Assembly: GCA_963721445.1 (NCBI GenBank) | Contig: CAVRIZ010000008.1 | Location: 124,001 to 188,000, forward strand | Origin: DAIOEK01 sp963721445 | GTDB lineage: Bacteria > Chloroflexota > Anaerolineae > Anaerolineales > Anaerolineaceae | DNA length: 64,000 nt | Direction: 5' to 3' | In this document: positions 53,142-61,451 of the stretch, in pieces | Numbering within the stretch: position 1 is the stretch's first letter | Layout: each line of letters begins with the position of its first letter | The notes under the pieces: generated by a model | Databases searched by the model: none | What the model saw: the letters and a program-made list of their open reading frames with translations, nothing else | Told to the model about the DNA's origin: nothing | Translations under genes and position numbers: made by a program

Positions 53142-54698
53142 ATGGGATCATCTGCAGAAGATATGATCAATCAGCTAAAGGAAATGCGCCAGAAAGCTGC
53201 TGAAGGCGGTGGTCAAAGTCGTATCGACGCCCAGCATGCCAAGGGCAAAATGACCGCTCGGGAAAGAATAAGCCTGCTCATTGATGACGGCTCATTCCAG
53301 GAGATCGAACCATTCATGACGCATCGCCACCACGATTTCGGTCTCGACAAAGACCGATACCCGGGAGACGGTGTCGTCGCAGGCTTCGGTAAAGTGGATG
53401 GTCGCCGGGTCTGTGTCTATGCCCAGGATTTTACTATTATTGGTGGTTCTTTCGGTGAGGTTGCCGGGAAGAAAATCGCCAAGGTGATGGACCTTGCCAT
53501 GAGCGCTGGAGTGCCGGTCATTGGAATTAATGATGGCGGCGGAGCGCGCATCCAGGAGGGCATTTGGAGTCTGGAAGCCTATGGTGAAGTTTTTTACCGA
53601 AACACACAGGCAAGCGGATTAATTCCCCAGATCAGTATCATCATGGGGCCCTGCGCAGGTGGTGCGGTTTATTCACCAGCCATTCAGGATTTCATTGTAA
53701 TGGTACGCGGTATGGGAAATATGTACATCACAGGCCCGGAAGTCATAAAGGCCGTGACCGGTGAAGCGATTGACAGCGAGATCCTGGGCGGTGCGGATAC
53801 GCACAACACCATCAGTGGTGTCGCGCATTTTGCCGCAACCGATGAAAAAGATGCCGTTGCAACCGTCAAAAAAATCCTTTCTTACATCCCGTCCAATAAC
53901 GCGGAACCTGGTCCAATGACAGTCTCCAGCGATGATCCCTGGCGCGCGGACAAAGCACTTGATACCCTCGTACCCGCCGATCCATCCGCGTCCTACGATA
54001 TGCGTGATGTAGTGAATAGTGTTTTCGATCTTGGTTCCTATTTTGAAGTAGCCGCTGGCTTTGCCCAGAACGCAATCATCGGTTTTGCCCGCTTGCAGGG
54101 TCAACCTGTTGGTGTAGTTGGCCAACAGCCCGATGTAATGGGTGGCTCGATCGACATCAACGCTTCTGACAAGATCGCCCGTTTCGTCCGATTCTGTGAT
54201 GCATTCAACCTTCCCATCGTTACTTTCAGTGACTCTCCCGGTTTTCTGCCAGGTGTGTCCCAGGAACACGGTGGAATCATCCGACATGGAGCGAAAATCC
54301 TCTATGCGTATTCAGAGGCATCGGTGCCCAAGCTTACCGTCATCACCCGCAAAGGCTATGGCGGCGCGATGATCGTCATGGGTTCCAAATACTTGCGCGC
54401 AGATTTCGTATACGCCTGGCCTTCCGCCGAAATTGCCGTAATGGGCGCCGATGGCGCAGTGAACATTCTCTACCGTAAGGAATTGAAAGAAAGCCAGGAT
54501 CCACAGGAAGCTCGTGCCCGCCTGGTACAGGAATACAAAGATAAATTCTCCAATCCTTACGCCGCTGCAGCTGCCGGACACATTGATGATGTGATTCTCC
54601 CCTCTGAAACCCGTCAGCGCCTGATTGCTTCTCTTGAATTACTTAAGGATAAGCAGACCAGTATGCCTGCCAAGAAACACGGCAGCATCCCACTCTAA
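53142..54698 (+). CDS. mmdA: Methylmalonyl-CoA decarboxylase carboxyltransferase (alpha) subunit
   Basis: 518 residues of the acyl-CoA carboxylase beta/MmdA family. The start is the ATG at 53142, behind GGAGGTTCATTAT. KGKMTARERISLLIDDGSFQEI, DFTIIGGSFGEVAGKKIAKVMDLA, GINDGGGARIQEG and GPCAGGAVYSPAIQDFI mark the N-terminal CoA site. VGVVGQQPDVMGGSIDINASDKIARFVRFCDAF and KGYGGAMIVMGSKYLRADF mark the carboxyl-biotin half. It transfers the carboxyl group of an acyl-CoA to biotin on the carrier protein. First of four genes encoding a full sodium-pumping decarboxylase. Confidence 0.93.
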   Translation: MGSSAEDMINQLKEMRQKAAEGGGQSRIDAQHAKGKMTARERISLLIDDGSFQEIEPFMTHRHHDFGLDKDRYPGDGVVAGFGKVDGRRVCVYAQDFTIIGGSFGEVAGKKIAKVMDLAMSAGVPVIGINDGGGARIQEGIWSLEAYGEVFYRNTQASGLIPQISIIMGPCAGGAVYSPAIQDFIVMVRGMGNMYITGPEVIKAVTGEAIDSEILGGADTHNTISGVAHFAATDEKDAVATVKKILSYIPSNNAEPGPMTVSSDDPWRADKALDTLVPADPSASYDMRDVVNSVFDLGSYFEVAAGFAQNAIIGFARLQGQPVGVVGQQPDVMGGSIDINASDKIARFVRFCDAFNLPIVTFSDSPGFLPGVSQEHGGIIRHGAKILYAYSEASVPKLTVITRKGYGGAMIVMGSKYLRADFVYAWPSAEIAVMGADGAVNILYRKELKESQDPQEARARLVQEYKDKFSNPYAAAAAGHIDDVILPSETRQRLIASLELLKDKQTSMPAKKHGSIPL

Positions 54699-54744
54699 TC
54701 TGTGAGCTGGGACTAAGAATAAGTATTGATTTGGAGGTGGAATC

Positions 54745-55110
54745 TTGAGTGAAAATTTTCTAGCTGGTCTATCTATCTCGATCTCTGGTATCTTGATCAC
54801 CTTCCTTGCGTTGGGTATCTTCATCCTGGTGATGGTAATCCTTCAGAAACTGTTTCCCGGCAAAGAGGCCGATACTCCGGTAGAACCAGCCGTTGCCGTG
54901 GTTGCAGAGCAACCTGTTATGGTAGAGACCGTGGAAGAGGAAGATGAAGACCTACCCGTAATCTTCGCCACTGCTATCAGCCATTTTCGAAGCAAAGCAC
55001 AAAGCTCTTTGGGTACTTCCCTGATGGAAGGGAAGACTGGCTGGTGGGCTTCGAATAGGATAAACGCTCAGCAAGGTCTTGGAATTCGAATCAAGAGGAG
55101 TGGGAAGTAA
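54745..55110 (+). CDS. Sodium-pump decarboxylase gamma/delta-type small membrane subunit
   Basis: 121 residues starting at TTG 54745, behind GGAGGTGGAATC. One N-terminal helix (ISISGILITFLALGIFILVMVILQKLF) is followed by an acidic stretch and a soluble tail, as in OadG/MmdD subunits, which hold the carboxyltransferase to the membrane subunit. Its stop shares one base with the start of the biotin carrier gene. Confidence 0.8.
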   Translation: MSENFLAGLSISISGILITFLALGIFILVMVILQKLFPGKEADTPVEPAVAVVAEQPVMVETVEEEDEDLPVIFATAISHFRSKAQSSLGTSLMEGKTGWWASNRINAQQGLGIRIKRSGK

Positions 55111-55550
55111 TGAAAGAAATAAAAATTAATTTCAATGGTAAGAAGTACGATGTGAAAGTAGGTGACGCCACCTCTTCACCCGTGGAAATCATTGTCAATG
55201 GAAAATCATATCAGGTGGAATTTGAAGCGGAAGCTTCAAGTTCTGTCGCCCCCATGAAAGCATCGGCTCCAGTACCGGTAGCTGTTGCAACACCAGTTGC
55301 GGTGGCATCCACACCGGCAGCCCCAGTCGCCACTGGTGGAAGCGGAGTCCGCGCGCCAATGCCCGGAACGATCGTTCAAGTGAATGTCCAGGCTGGTGAT
55401 AAAGTCACCCGTGGTCAGCAACTCGTCTCTCTGGAAGCGATGAAAATGAAGAATGCCATCCGTGCCCCACAGGATGCCGTAGTTAAGGCCGTCCACGTAG
55501 GGGAAGGTCAAAAAGTACAATATAACGACATGCTAGTATCCTTCGAATGA
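55110..55550 (+). CDS. mmdC: Biotin carboxyl carrier protein of the decarboxylase
   Basis: 146 residues. The biotin attachment lysine is in LVSLEAMKMKNAI. It is preceded by an Ala/Pro/Val linker (about residues 48-80) that works as a swinging arm and followed by APQDAVVKAVHVGEGQKVQYNDMLVSFE. The N-terminal ~45 residues resemble the short beta-domain seen in decarboxylase-type carriers. It moves the carboxyl group from MmdA to the membrane subunit. Confidence 0.93.
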   Translation: MKEIKINFNGKKYDVKVGDATSSPVEIIVNGKSYQVEFEAEASSSVAPMKASAPVPVAVATPVAVASTPAAPVATGGSGVRAPMPGTIVQVNVQAGDKVTRGQQLVSLEAMKMKNAIRAPQDAVVKAVHVGEGQKVQYNDMLVSFE

Positions 55551-55557
55551 GGTGAGT

Positions 55558-56682
55558 ATGGATTTCTCTAATCTGTCAGTCCTGCTATCCGCACCTCTTC
55601 AACTCACCTGGCAAAACGGGGTGATGATGGTACTGGGTGGCATTCTAATCTATCTGGCGATCGCCAAGGATTATGAACCGGTTCTTCTGTTACCGATCGG
55701 TTTTGGTGCAATTCTTACCAACTTGCCTCTAACAGGAATCACCGGTCCGGATGGTATGCTGGGTATTCTCTATAAAGCAGGTATCCAAACCGAACTGTTC
55801 CCGTTATTTGTCTTTATCGGTATTGGAGCCATGACGGACTTCGGTCCGCTGCTGGAAAACCCCAAAATGGCACTCCTGGGAGCTGCGGGTCAACTGGGTA
55901 TCTTCGGGACACTGCTCGTTGCATTGCTGCTGGGTTTTACCCTCAAAGAAGCCGCATCCATCGGTATCATCGGCGCAATAGATGGCCCAACCGCGATCTA
56001 TGTTTCTTCCAAATTGGCGCCGCATTTGTTGGGTCCAATTACAGTGTGCGCATATAGCTATATGTCCCTTGTGCCCATCATCCAACCTCCCGTAATGAGA
56101 TTGATGACGACCATGGAGGAACGAACCGTCCGAATGCCGTATTCAAAGAAGCCGGTGTCACGGTTGGTTCGAGTACTCTTCCCGATCGTGATCACGGTCG
56201 TGGTTTCCCTCATCGCACCCAAAGCATCACCATTGATCGCTGCACTCATGTTCGGTAACCTGGTTCGTGAAGCGTTGGTAGTTGATCGTTTGAATGACGC
56301 CGCGCAAAATGAGCTATCAAACCTGACCACGCTCTTCCTGGGGATCACCATTGGAAGCACGATGAACGGCGTTGATTTTCTCAAACCTCAAACGCTGTAC
56401 ATCCTCGTATTGGGACTGGGCGCTTTCGTATTGGATACCGCCGGCGGTCTTCTTATGGGAAAACTGATGTATGTTCTCTCCGGCAAGAAATTCAATCCAT
56501 TGATCGGTGCATCTGGTATTAGTGCATTCCCGATGTCTGCCCGAATTATCCAACGGTTTGCCAATGAGTATGATTTTGAAAACTTCATCCTGATGCATGC
56601 CATGGGTTCCAATGCTGCCGGTCAGTTGGCGAGCGTTGTCGCCGGAGGCGTGGTTCTGGCACTCCTCTCTGGTACGATCTAG
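55558..56682 (+). CDS. mmdB: Na+-translocating decarboxylase beta subunit (OadB/MmdB family)
   Basis: 374 residues, nine to ten helices. LLLPIGFGAILTNLPLTGI, LYKAGIQTELFPLFVFIGIGAMTDFGPLLENPK, FTLKEAASIGIIGAIDGPTAIYVSSKL and GNLVREALVVDRLNDAAQNELSNLTTLFLGITIGSTM are the family's core; the DGPT aspartate is the Na+/proton site in characterised members. It releases CO2 from carboxybiotin and exports Na+. I prefer ATG 55558 behind GAGGTG; a GTG two codons earlier is possible. Confidence 0.93.
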   Translation: MDFSNLSVLLSAPLQLTWQNGVMMVLGGILIYLAIAKDYEPVLLLPIGFGAILTNLPLTGITGPDGMLGILYKAGIQTELFPLFVFIGIGAMTDFGPLLENPKMALLGAAGQLGIFGTLLVALLLGFTLKEAASIGIIGAIDGPTAIYVSSKLAPHLLGPITVCAYSYMSLVPIIQPPVMRLMTTMEERTVRMPYSKKPVSRLVRVLFPIVITVVVSLIAPKASPLIAALMFGNLVREALVVDRLNDAAQNELSNLTTLFLGITIGSTMNGVDFLKPQTLYILVLGLGAFVLDTAGGLLMGKLMYVLSGKKFNPLIGASGISAFPMSARIIQRFANEYDFENFILMHAMGSNAAGQLASVVAGGVVLALLSGTI

Positions 56683-56784
56683 TCTGGAAATAATCGGATC
56701 AGAATAGTAAAATATTCTCTCCGATAAAGATACAAAGTTCAGGTAGTATCCAACTAGTATTCTCGATACAAAAGGAGAAAAACC

Positions 56785-57657
56785 ATGAAACTAATTGATC
56801 TAACCATCCCTCTGGGCATTGCCACTCCCGCCTGGCCGACGTATGAACCCTTACAGGTAAAATACTTCAAACGCCTCGCACCGAATGGCGCAAATGGTCA
56901 ACTTTTGACCCACTCAAACCATCTCGGCACCCATCTGGATGGAGAAATCCATTTCTATACTGCCGGTAAAGATATCGCCGACCTGGATATGGATTATCTC
57001 GTCCACGAAGCGGCTGTTGTCGACCTCTCTGACGCCACGGGAGATTATCAGGTCTATACCAGCAAAATGATCGAAGACCGCGTGGAAGTCAAAGAAGGCG
57101 ATATTCTCGTCATCCATACCGGGTACCATCACTTTGGCTGGGATCATCCCACCGCTGATGAGATCCGCTATATGGTCAAACATCCCGGTCCAGGCCAGGA
57201 ATTTGCCGATTGGGCGAAGAAGAAGAAATTACGCTGGATCGCCGTTGATTGTGGTTCCGCGGATCATCCGATGAACACCATCATTCGTACCTGGATGCCC
57301 CGTCAGGCGGCTGAAGCCGATAAGGTATTCCAGAAGCTGTACAAACAGACCCTCGCTGAATACTATGATGACAGCAAGTACCAACTGATGCACATTGACC
57401 TGTTCCCGAAATCCATCATCCACGCGGAATGCTTTGGTGGTCAGATCGACCTCCTCCTCAACCGCCGCGTCCAGGTCGGTTTCTTCCCCTGGCGGTTCGT
57501 GGATGGGGAATCTTCCATCGGCCGCGCAGTCGCTTTCGTTGAAGATAAAGAATACGATGAACTGATGAAGAAAGCAGCCACCATGCCGAAAACCAAATTT
57601 GGTGATGCGTACGATCCGACCCATGTGGATCGGTTAAACAAACTATCCAAAGTCTAG
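56785..57657 (+). CDS. Cyclase family protein (kynurenine formamidase-like hydrolase)
   Basis: 290 residues of the PF04199 type. The metal motif is HLGTHLDGEIHFYTAG (HxGTHxDxxxHF). The opening MKLIDLTIPLGIATPAWPTYEP and the segments GDILVIHTGYHHFG and WIAVDCGSADHP fit. Members are Mn/Zn-dependent amidases or lactone-type hydrolases acting on small cyclic or N-formyl compounds. The ribosome site is AAGGAG. It lies about 100 bases after the decarboxylase operon and 51 bases before the next, unknown gene. Confidence 0.88.
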   Translation: MKLIDLTIPLGIATPAWPTYEPLQVKYFKRLAPNGANGQLLTHSNHLGTHLDGEIHFYTAGKDIADLDMDYLVHEAAVVDLSDATGDYQVYTSKMIEDRVEVKEGDILVIHTGYHHFGWDHPTADEIRYMVKHPGPGQEFADWAKKKKLRWIAVDCGSADHPMNTIIRTWMPRQAAEADKVFQKLYKQTLAEYYDDSKYQLMHIDLFPKSIIHAECFGGQIDLLLNRRVQVGFFPWRFVDGESSIGRAVAFVEDKEYDELMKKAATMPKTKFGDAYDPTHVDRLNKLSKV

Positions 57658-57708
57658 TCAGTGCAGTTGTATAATTATTTTTACCTACATCTTATAAGGA
57701 GAACTACC

Positions 57709-58435
57709 GTGAGAATTGAACCCCCCGAAAAAGTATCTGAAGAACAATTAACGATCGATGTTCGTGAGATCGAACCATTGCTGCAAGCTCCTCCCATGGA
57801 CCTTAAACCATTGCCAGGTGCTATGGTCAAATTAAAAGACGGTCGCACCTTGTACATCCGGGAAGCGAAACTGGAAGAAGCCCCCATGATGGGCGAGTAC
57901 ATTGAAACGTCTGATGACCGTTGATCATGACTTCTATGATATCGTCGGTGCTCGTGTGTATGCCGAAATCCTGGGCTGGTACCGTAAACGCTTAAAAGAC
58001 CCTTATACCCTCGTTGGTCTGATCGATGGTCTTTGGGCTGGCTTCGCAAATGGCCGTTTGATGAGCGAAGACATCAACATCAGCTTACACACCATGGCTC
58101 TGCTTCGTGGTGGTCGCATCGGTGCTGTGATGTACTATGCGAAAGCCTACTATGGTTTTGAGATCCTTGGGAACAAGGAATGGTGGGCAACCTACGAAAG
58201 TTACAACGGTTGGATGCGCTGGGGTCTCGGAATGGCACAACCTTCTTACCCCTGGCCAGAATACCAGCACGAACTGGGTGGCGCCCGTGTTTATTATGTC
58301 ACCAAGAAATACTGGGATAAGGTAGTAAAAAAATATGTCCGCCAGATGACCGGTGCAGAATTGGACTTCAACGTTCCAGATTCCGTCATTAAAGCGAACG
58401 AAGTAATGCGCGCCCCGGAAGAATTGCTCGTTTAA
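57709..58435 (+). CDS. Unknown protein, interrupted by a one-base frameshift
   Basis: The start is GTG 57709, behind ATAAGGAGAACTACC. The first frame gives MRIEPPEKVSEEQLTIDVRE and ends at 57924. The second resumes at LMTVDHDFYDIVGARVYAEILGWYRKR and runs to 58435. One surplus base in TACATTGAAACGT (about 57897-57909) rejoins them into 241 residues. The N-terminal RTLYIREAKLEEAPMMGEYI and LVGLIDGLWAGFAN are weakly reminiscent of GNAT acetyltransferases, but I cannot support that. It is rich in Tyr and Trp. It follows the cyclase-family gene closely and is probably co-transcribed with it. Confidence 0.7.
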
Positions 58436-58451
58436 TTGATTTTGCAACTAC

Positions 58452-58486
58452 AAATAAACTGCCTCCGAATCGGAGGCAGTTTATTT
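58452..58486. terminator. Strong bidirectional hairpin terminator
   Basis: A perfect 16-base stem, 58452-58467 (core AAACTGCCTCCG) with 58471-58486 (core CGGAGGCAGTTT), and a 3-base AAT loop. A/T-rich outer arms supply the U-tract. Confidence 0.9.
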
Positions 58487-58595
58487 GTTCCAGCGATCAG
58501 GTCTAATTCAGATTTTTTACCATTTCACTTGTGTATGGTTTTACCCTAAGGTATAATTACCGCGCGAAACTGAGACTGAGAAAACGAGGCAAGGT

Positions 58596-60179
58596 ATGGC
58601 AACTGCCCCAGCATTACTCCAGGTAGACTTTTGGGAAAACTACGAATTCATTCAAGAAGACCTGGATTTTATCAATAATTTTTTGTTCGAAATAGAAATA
58701 CCACAAACCACCCATGAACTCCTCAAAGCGGTTATCCAAAATCGCATCGAGAAGGAAAGGGTTTCCATACAGAAAAAACAACAGGAAAAAGGACGAGCCT
58801 ATCAACCGAGTGAAAACTATTCGGTCAATGAAAAGATGGTCTTTCCTGCTCTGGGGTGGATAGAAGGAAAAGTTGTTGGAATACGGTCTGGAAATAATCC
58901 CGAGATAGCCCCTTTCAAAATAATTGACGTTCAATTTGAGAAAAATCATGTTCGCAGCTTTGCTGCTGAATTGGCGGAGCATAAATTAAATACGCCTCCG
59001 GAGTTGAGCGAAGATCCGGAAGAATTCCAGCTAGATCATGTCATGGAAATGTATGGCGAATCATTGGAAAAACAGTTGGATGAATTGCTCTCAACTGATC
59101 CCGGTCTCGCCTTAATTACCGGCGCCTGGTTTCCCCGGGCGTTATTTGTGGATATCAATATTGGACAGCTCAACCTCGCGGAAGCCGTATTGGATATGGC
59201 AGGCGGAGGTCCTATTCCATCAGATGCATTGATCGAGCAACTGGACCTTCCTCCGGGAGTAAATCCCAAACTGATTGAGTTGTCTTTGAATCTGGCATTG
59301 CAGGAAGATCCACGCTTTGACGAGGTTGGGGCATCAGGTGATGTTCTCTGGTATCTGGAACGACTCGAACCTGACAATGTCAGAAATACACCGTTATTCT
59401 TACAATATCAGCCCTCTGTGATCTCCCGCGACCAATTTACTCCACAATTGGAAGAGTTGGAGAAATTGTTGGATGACGAATTCTGTTCAGCCTGTACCGA
59501 GTATGAGAAAAAAAACCAGGCAGAGATTATTCTCACCTACCCTCATTGGCGGGCAGGAACACTGCCTCTCACAAGTCGTACAAAGAAACTCTTCCCAACC
59601 GCTCTGGAATCTCCCCGCATCCAGTTCTTCTTTGTCGATGGGGATACAAAAGCCAAACACCAGGGTTGGGTTGTCCGACCTAATAGATATGTCGTTGGAT
59701 TAAGCGATTGGTATCAACAAAATGGCGTTATCCCTGGAAGCATCATCACCATTCATAAAGCGAATCCACAGGGCGAGGTAATGATCAAGGTGGAAAAGAA
59801 AAAGACTAAGGAATGGTTACGGACCGTCCTGGTTGGCAAAGACGAAAAGATCGTATTTGCCCTTCTCAAACAACAGGTCAATACAACCTACGACGAACGC
59901 ATGGCATCTGTCATTCCTGACCTTCAGGGGATAGATAAAATCTGGGAAAACCAGGCAGTGAAACGGCCGAATTGGGAATATATCATTACCCAGTGCGCCC
60001 AGGAATTGACCAAATTGAACCCGCAGGGACATGTCCATGCGCAAGAGTTATATGCAGCGGTGAATATTTATCGGAGATGCCCACCGGAAGTGGTTTTCAA
60101 TGTGTTGGTCACTTCATCTGCCTTCCAATTTGTGGGAGATTTGTACTACAGATTAAATGAGCAAGGTGCCCAGGAATAA
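58596..60179 (+). CDS. Unknown 527-residue soluble protein
   Basis: I do not recognise a family. It is hydrophilic with no signal peptide or membrane segment. The N-terminal 120 residues include YSVNEKMVFPALGWIEGKVVGIRSGNNPE and FKIIDVQFE, a probable small beta domain. The middle has LNLAEAVLDMAGGGPIPSDALIEQLDLPPGV, which looks like a winged-helix repeat. QGWVVRPNRYVVGLSDWYQQNGVIPGSIITI suggests another beta barrel of DNA- or RNA-binding style. The C-terminal HAQELYAAVNIYRRCPPEVVFNVLVTSSAFQFVGDLYYRL is again helix-turn-helix-like. It lies five bases upstream of another unknown gene whose product also ends in a helical domain. Confidence 0.75.
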   Translation: MATAPALLQVDFWENYEFIQEDLDFINNFLFEIEIPQTTHELLKAVIQNRIEKERVSIQKKQQEKGRAYQPSENYSVNEKMVFPALGWIEGKVVGIRSGNNPEIAPFKIIDVQFEKNHVRSFAAELAEHKLNTPPELSEDPEEFQLDHVMEMYGESLEKQLDELLSTDPGLALITGAWFPRALFVDINIGQLNLAEAVLDMAGGGPIPSDALIEQLDLPPGVNPKLIELSLNLALQEDPRFDEVGASGDVLWYLERLEPDNVRNTPLFLQYQPSVISRDQFTPQLEELEKLLDDEFCSACTEYEKKNQAEIILTYPHWRAGTLPLTSRTKKLFPTALESPRIQFFFVDGDTKAKHQGWVVRPNRYVVGLSDWYQQNGVIPGSIITIHKANPQGEVMIKVEKKKTKEWLRTVLVGKDEKIVFALLKQQVNTTYDERMASVIPDLQGIDKIWENQAVKRPNWEYIITQCAQELTKLNPQGHVHAQELYAAVNIYRRCPPEVVFNVLVTSSAFQFVGDLYYRLNEQGAQE

Positions 60180-60183
60180 GCCT

Positions 60184-60618
60184 ATGGAAACCAAACCTCA
60201 TTTCTCCTTCGTAAAACCAACCATCCACACACCATTTCATATCGATTATGCCTGGTGGAAAGAACACGATAACAATTGGCGGGTATTCTTATTTGATTAT
60301 CTTTGCCCGGAGCATCAGGCATTGTACTCGTCCTCGAATGAGGATGAGATGATCGATCATATCGATCCGGAGACTGCCGAGGTGCACCCGATAGATGGAT
60401 TGCAACAAAAGCTGATGATCCATTGCTCAAAACAAGAGGGATTTGTAGATGAGAATCACAGCGCGGTGGATAATGTTTTTCGGATCTTCTTATCCAACGG
60501 AAACTCTCCCCTTTCGCCGGAAGAGTTGGGCAATTTGACGGGAAAACCAGCTGAAACGGTTTTGCGATTGCTTTCCGGTGCACGCGTGTTTATGGGCATT
60601 CGCCCATACAATTTGTGA
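60184..60618 (+). CDS. Unknown 144-residue protein linked to the 527-residue protein
   Basis: The start is taken as ATG 60184 behind AGGAATAAGCCT; an ATG at 60157 inside the preceding gene is a possible alternative. The N-terminal TPFHIDYAWWKEHDNNWRVFLFDYLCPEHQALY and middle IDHIDPETAEVHPIDGLQQ lead to LSPEELGNLTGKPAETVLRLLSG, which resembles a winged-helix DNA-binding region. I do not recognise the family. Four bases separate it from the upstream stop, so the two proteins are probably partners. Confidence 0.7.
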   Translation: METKPHFSFVKPTIHTPFHIDYAWWKEHDNNWRVFLFDYLCPEHQALYSSSNEDEMIDHIDPETAEVHPIDGLQQKLMIHCSKQEGFVDENHSAVDNVFRIFLSNGNSPLSPEELGNLTGKPAETVLRLLSGARVFMGIRPYNL

Positions 60619-60633
60619 TACCATTACCCCATT

Positions 60634-60706
60634 GCCCCAGTAGCTCAATGGACAGAGCACCGGCCTTCTAAGCCGTTGGTTGAGAGTTCGAGTCTCTCCT
60701 GGGGCG
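60634..60706 (+). tRNA. tRNA-Arg (TCT)
   Basis: 73 bases, without encoded CCA (followed by CT). The acceptor GCCCCAG pairs with CTGGGGC and the discriminator is G. The anticodon TCT is at 60667-60669 in loop CTTCTAA, and the T arm is GAGAG-TTCGAGT-CTCTC. It reads AGA codons. A TACAAT at 60607-60612 could be its -10. Confidence 0.93.
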
Positions 60707-60728
60707 CTATCCTTTTTCTCATAGGATT

Positions 60729-60781
60729 TTGGTTGAGAGCCCCCAGAAAGGGGTACGTATTGCGAGTCTCTCCTGGGGCGC
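60729..60781 (+). repeat. Second, interrupted copy of the tRNA-Arg 3' end
   Basis: TTGGTTGAGAG (60729-60739) and CGAGTCTCTCCTGGGGCGC (60763-60781) repeat exactly tRNA-Arg bases 60676-60686 and 60689-60707. The two original bases between them are replaced by a 23-base segment (60740-60762): CCCCC-AGAAA-GGGG plus a nine-base tail containing GTAT. It matches the insert after tRNA-Asp. A small hairpin (ATCCT...AGGAT) separates the tRNA from this copy. Confidence 0.88.
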
Positions 60782-61029
60782 CTTGGTTTGTAACCCCGTT
60801 ATCACGAGGATCGCTCAGAGCTTTTCCGGAGCGGGGGATTCATTTCTGGTTGAAGAACCCCCAAAACGGCATATCAACCGCTTTATCCTCAAAATCAATC
60901 GACCATACCATTTCTCCCACAATTGCGAATTTTCCAAAATAACAATTCATTTTTCTAACGCTAATCATATAACCACACATATAATTAGAGTATGGAGTAT
61001 GTATCGAATGCTCCCAAAAGGATATTCTT
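60782..61029. other. Gene-free stretch between tRNA-Arg copy and Hsp20
   Basis: No coding frame is supported. At 60847-60868 a further, more degenerate GGTTGA...CCCCC-AAAA-CGG segment resembles the element at 60731-60753. A perfect TATAAT at 60980-60985, without a convincing -35, lies 44 bases upstream of the Hsp20 ATG. I see no CIRCE element. Confidence 0.45.
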
Positions 61030-61446
61030 ATGAATAATGAAACAAGCTTCTTCTCATCGGATGAGACCAATAGCGACAACCCCGAACAACCTGGCGGCGT
61101 CATTACCTGGCGTGTCTCAGTCCGCCGTCCGCATACCTGGCACCCTCCGACAGACCTCTATGAAACAGAGGAGAAATTTATCATTCGGGTGGAAATCGCC
61201 GGCATGAACAAGGAAGAATTCTGTGTATCGCTCGACAATAATAATCTGACCATTTCCGGCGTCAGACCAGATATGCCCCTTAAACGATCCTTCCAGCAGA
61301 TGGAGATATTATTTGGGGACTTTAAGACATCCGTTGAATTGCCCTCGCCTGTAGATCCAGATCAGGTTACTGCAGAATATCGTGATGGTTTCCTGAACAT
61401 ACACTTACCGAAGACCCATCCTACCATTATACAAATCAAAGAGTAA
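61030..61446 (+). CDS. Small heat-shock protein, Hsp20/alpha-crystallin family
   Basis: 138 residues. The alpha-crystallin domain spans about residues 37-138: HPPTDLYETEEKFIIRVEIAGMNKEEFCVSLDNNNLTISGVRPD and the hallmark YRDGFLNIHLPK (G-x-L type). It holds unfolding proteins in an ATP-independent manner. It lies five bases upstream of lon, a chaperone-protease pair that makes sense as one stress operon. Confidence 0.92.
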   Translation: MNNETSFFSSDETNSDNPEQPGGVITWRVSVRRPHTWHPPTDLYETEEKFIIRVEIAGMNKEEFCVSLDNNNLTISGVRPDMPLKRSFQQMEILFGDFKTSVELPSPVDPDQVTAEYRDGFLNIHLPKTHPTIIQIKE

Positions 61447-61451
61447 ACCTT

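Noticed and set aside
53673..54287. A 204-codon minus-strand frame inside mmdA
   Set aside because: Fully covered by the conserved carboxyltransferase sequence on the plus strand; codon pattern is that of an antisense shadow.
60676..60942. An 88-codon frame beginning in the tRNA-Arg gene
   Set aside because: It is created by the tRNA and its repeated 3' end; translation of a tRNA gene is implausible and no family match is seen.
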